Positions 5,884-7,336 of a stretch of 7,336 nt of DNA are shown here, piece after piece. The translations under genes were made by a program, and so were the position numbers. The notes beneath the pieces were generated by a model. That model saw only the letters and a list, made by a program, of their open reading frames with translations. It did no database searches and was not told where the DNA came from. Each line of letters begins with the position of its first letter. The first letter of the stretch is position 1. The stretch is from Clostridia bacterium (GTDB lineage: Bacteria; Bacillota_E; RBS10-35; JAJYVN01), in NCBI GenBank assembly GCA_027335545.1, contig DAHWHV010000035.1, positions 1-7,336 of the forward strand, read 5' to 3'.

Positions 5884-6086
5884 TGCGCAGCTGGGGGCCC
5901 GCGGGCGGCCGCGGAGGCAGGCGCAGGCCGCGGCGCGGCGAAGCGGGGCCCCCCGAAGCGGCCGGGACGCCCGCGGTGCGCCCTTGGAGGTGCCTCCGCC
6001 CCGGCTCGCCGTCATTCCGACGGACTTGGGAAACAGGATCGAGAGGGGTCGTGGGGCTCCCCGTCGACCCCCTGGAGGTGGTGCGC

Positions 6087-6764
6087 ATGCCGCTGTCCGC
6101 CCTGTCCCACCAGATTGCCTCGCCGCGCGCCGGGGAGGAGCCGCACCCCTGTCTCCTGCTGCTGCACGGCCGCGGCTCCAACGAGGAGGACCTGCTGGGT
6201 CTGGCCGAATTCCTGGACCCGCGCTTCCTCTGCGTCGGGGCCCGCGCCCCCCTGCCGACCCCGGGCCTGCCCGGCTACCAGTGGCACACGTCGCTATCCA
6301 CGGGGAGCCCGGAGCCGGTCTCCCTGCTGCAGAGCGTGGCGCGACTGCGCCGCTTCCTCGGCGAGCTGCCGCAAAGCCTCCCGATCGATCCAGCCCGCCT
6401 CTTCGTCTTGGGGTTCAGCCAGGGGGCGGCGATGGCCCTGGCGCTAGCGGCCGCCGAGCCCGCCGCCGTGGCGGGCACCCTGGCCCTGTCCGGCTTCTGG
6501 CCGCCCGTCGCCCGTCCCGAGGCCCTGCGGGGCAAGGCCGTGTTCGTTGCCCACGGCACCGCCGACCCCATCCTACCGCTGGCCTTCGGCCGCGCCGTGC
6601 GGGACGCCCTGCGGGGGGCAGGGGCCGACCTGGAGTATCGGGAGTACCCGCTGGGTCACCAGATCGACGAGACGGAGTTGGCGGACCTCGGCGCGTGGCT
6701 GCTCGCCCGGGCCTGGCCCGATCCGGGCCGGGGGGAGGCGGCGCAGGGGCCGGCACGCCCCTGA
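6087..6764 (+). CDS. Phospholipase/carboxylesterase-family hydrolase
   Basis: This 225-residue compact alpha/beta hydrolase belongs to the phospholipase/carboxylesterase family (COG0400, Abhydrolase_2; relatives include YpfH and acyl-protein thioesterases). It probably cleaves carboxylic esters in the cytoplasm; there is no signal peptide. The oxyanion strand motif LLLLHGRGSNEEDLL is at 23-37. The nucleophile is Ser111 in GFSQGA (109-114), followed by a helix of small residues. The acid is Asp160 in HGTADPILP (156-164), and the base is His191 in YPLGHQI (187-193). The triad is complete and the length is typical. ATG 6087 has GGAGGTG about 6-7 bases upstream; GTG codons at 6078 and 6081 are less well spaced. 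The frame is open upstream to 5328, but that stretch is not protein-like. It diverges from the ManD-like gene and converges with a short broken gene. The substrate is unknown. Confidence 0.92.
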   Translation: MPLSALSHQIASPRAGEEPHPCLLLLHGRGSNEEDLLGLAEFLDPRFLCVGARAPLPTPGLPGYQWHTSLSTGSPEPVSLLQSVARLRRFLGELPQSLPIDPARLFVLGFSQGAAMALALAAAEPAAVAGTLALSGFWPPVARPEALRGKAVFVAHGTADPILPLAFGRAVRDALRGAGADLEYREYPLGHQIDETELADLGAWLLARAWPDPGRGEAAQGPARP

Positions 6765-6765
6765 G

Positions 6766-6784
6766 GCGGTCGGAGACCGACCGC
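6766..6784. terminator. Perfect 8-bp hairpin between convergent genes
   Basis: GCGGTCGG (6766-6773) and CCGACCGC (6777-6784) form a perfect 8-bp stem around the three-base loop AGA. It begins two bases after the esterase stop (6762-6764). It also lies 16 bases past the TGA at 6802-6800 that would end the opposing short gene in its frame-corrected form. It is well placed as a shared two-way terminator, though neither side has a T-run. Confidence 0.5.
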
Positions 6785-6799
6785 GGCTCACCGCTCGGC

Positions 6800-7130
6800 T
6801 CACGGTGCACCAGGGAGCGCCGGGGCCTCCCGCCCAGCCAGCCGCGCGCCCTCAGGGACCTGCGCCCGGCGCGGGACCCGCCGGAGCCGGGCGCGCCCGA
6901 CCCCAATGGAGGCGTGCACCGCCACCCGCGCCAGCCGGGGGGGGCCCCGCCCCCATTCCGAGCCAGGCCTCCTCGATCCGCCGCCGCCAGGCGGCGCGCG
7001 CGGGGCCGGGCATCACGATTCTCACCGGCACCCCCTGACGCACCAGCACCCAGGCCGCCAGCGCCACCAGACGGGCGGTGGCCTCCTCCGACTCCAGCGC
7101 CAGGCCGTCGCAGCGGGCCAGCACGCCCAC
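6800..7130 (-). pseudogene. Short unrecognised gene, frameshifted at a C8 run
   Basis: The minus strand from GTG 7130 (AAGAGG site 8 bases upstream) reads GVLARCDGLALESEEATARL, then a hydrophobic helix and PVRIVMPGP, a beta-alpha-beta-like layout. By my count, GC at third positions is about 92% up to a run of eight C (plus-strand G8, 6937-6944). Beyond it, this frame turns low-complexity (about 63%) and ends at 6852. The neighbouring frame reads RLARVAVHASIGVGRARL (about 96%) and ends at 6800. Removing one base from the run would join them into about 109 residues. A read error, a true mutation or phase variation could explain this. The family is not recognised; the pattern faintly recalls the C-terminal part of DUF58 proteins. 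The frame is also open upstream to the window edge, so a longer partial gene is possible. Confidence 0.45.
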
Positions 7131-7336
7131 ATCCAAGACCTCTTCTGAAGATCCTTCGAAAAAGCCGCGTGAGCCAGAGCCGCGTGAGCCAGAGCCGCGT
7201 GAGCCGGGGGCCTGGTCGGCCCCCCGGCCTGAGCCCTCGCCGGGCCGATCTCGCCCGGCCGCCCCCGGGCGCACCGCATCCCCCGCATCGCCGCGCGCCC
7301 CACCCACCCGCGACCGCCCCCCCGCGTAGGGTACGC
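7131..7336. other. Right-end non-coding stretch with stem-loops
   Basis: This stretch has open frames on both strands, but all are repetitive or Arg/Pro/Ala-rich and none can be backed as a gene. It contains an AT-richer patch (about 7141-7163, minus strand TTTTTCGAAGGATCTTCAG), a 15-bp tandem repeat, and two hairpins: GGGGGCC/GGCCCCC (7206-7224, five-base loop) and GCCGGGC/GCCCGGC (7239-7259, seven-base loop). The AT patch may hold promoter elements for the short gene that starts at 7130. Confidence 0.35.
7164..7205. repeat. 15-bp tandem repeat, 2.8 copies
   Basis: The unit GCCGCGTGAGCCAGA occurs at 7164-7178, 7179-7193 and, as 12 matching bases, 7194-7205, with no mismatch. A period divisible by three keeps any frame open: it would encode a repeat of Gly-Ser-Arg-Gly-Ser on the minus strand or Pro-Arg-Glu-Pro-Glu on the plus strand. 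Identical copies point to recent slippage or a maintained binding array. It lies 34 bases upstream of the proposed start at 7130. Confidence 0.8.

Larger units (their letters stand above)
5453..6086. other. 634-base structured divergent gap
   Basis: No convincing gene is visible between the ManD-like gene (minus) and the esterase gene (plus); all open frames read as Arg/Pro/Gly-rich out-of-frame translations. The gap must hold the promoters of both genes, but no clear -35/-10 pair stands out. It contains a palindrome with direct repeats near the ManD start (5504-5528) and a run of stem-loops from 5713 to 5883. Near the esterase, a less GC-rich stretch at about 6011-6043 (TTCCGACGGACTTGGGAAAC) may be promoter DNA. 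Confidence 0.5.

Noticed and set aside
6784..6803. Direct repeat CGGCTCAC twice at 12-base spacing
   Set aside because: Eight bases in GC-rich DNA between convergent genes is easily chance; no function is suggested by its position.
7078..7329. Plus-strand 83-codon frame with Pro-Arg-Glu repeats
   Set aside because: Its first part is antisense to the better supported minus-strand short gene and the rest is Pro/Arg-rich low complexity. The repeats come from the 15-bp tandem array.
7078..7336. Reading the end of the window as a DUF58 protein
   Set aside because: Only a faint strand-helix-strand likeness is visible and no diagnostic motif is present, so no family name was assigned.

Overview
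The window is very GC-rich bacterial DNA. Third codon positions are almost always G or C in the real genes, and several genes start behind clear GGAGG-type ribosome binding sites (RBS). This fits a high-GC bacterium, for example a Limnochordia or Thermaerobacter-like Firmicute, or a member of Chloroflexi or Actinobacteria. The lineage cannot be fixed from this sequence. No rRNA, tRNA, CRISPR array or transposase is visible.

Layout. Five genes lie on the minus strand, in transcription order: a mannonate-dehydratase-family enolase-superfamily enzyme (ManD/RspA, 5452-4250), a Gfo/Idh/MocA NAD(P)-dependent oxidoreductase (3994-2915), a NagB-family glucosamine-6-phosphate deaminase/isomerase-like protein (2333-1566), a membrane-anchored alpha/beta hydrolase (1487-597) and a GNAT acetyltransferase (513-34). 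A phospholipase/carboxylesterase-type hydrolase (6087-6764) runs the other way, diverging from ManD across a 634-base gap. A short minus-strand gene converges on it (about 7130-6800). It appears broken or frameshifted at a run of eight identical bases.

The first three minus-strand genes suggest a sugar-acid and amino-sugar catabolic locus: dehydration of an aldonate to a 2-keto-3-deoxy acid, a polyol/sugar/sugar-acid redox step, and an aldose-ketose isomerase/deaminase step. Key residues of the ManD-like and NagB-like proteins differ from the canonical enzymes, so the exact substrates are open. The two hydrolases and the GNAT protein have no obvious link to that pathway.

Non-coding DNA is unusually large and structured. 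Each of the six intact genes has an inverted repeat starting within about 11 bases of its stop codon, and none is followed by a T-run. The ManD/esterase gap carries a long 12+5 bp hairpin inside a series of stem-loops. The oxidoreductase/NagB gap (581 bases) has a 12-bp hairpin and an orphan zinc-ribbon-like reading frame. The right end has a 15-bp tandem repeat next to a small AT-rich patch.
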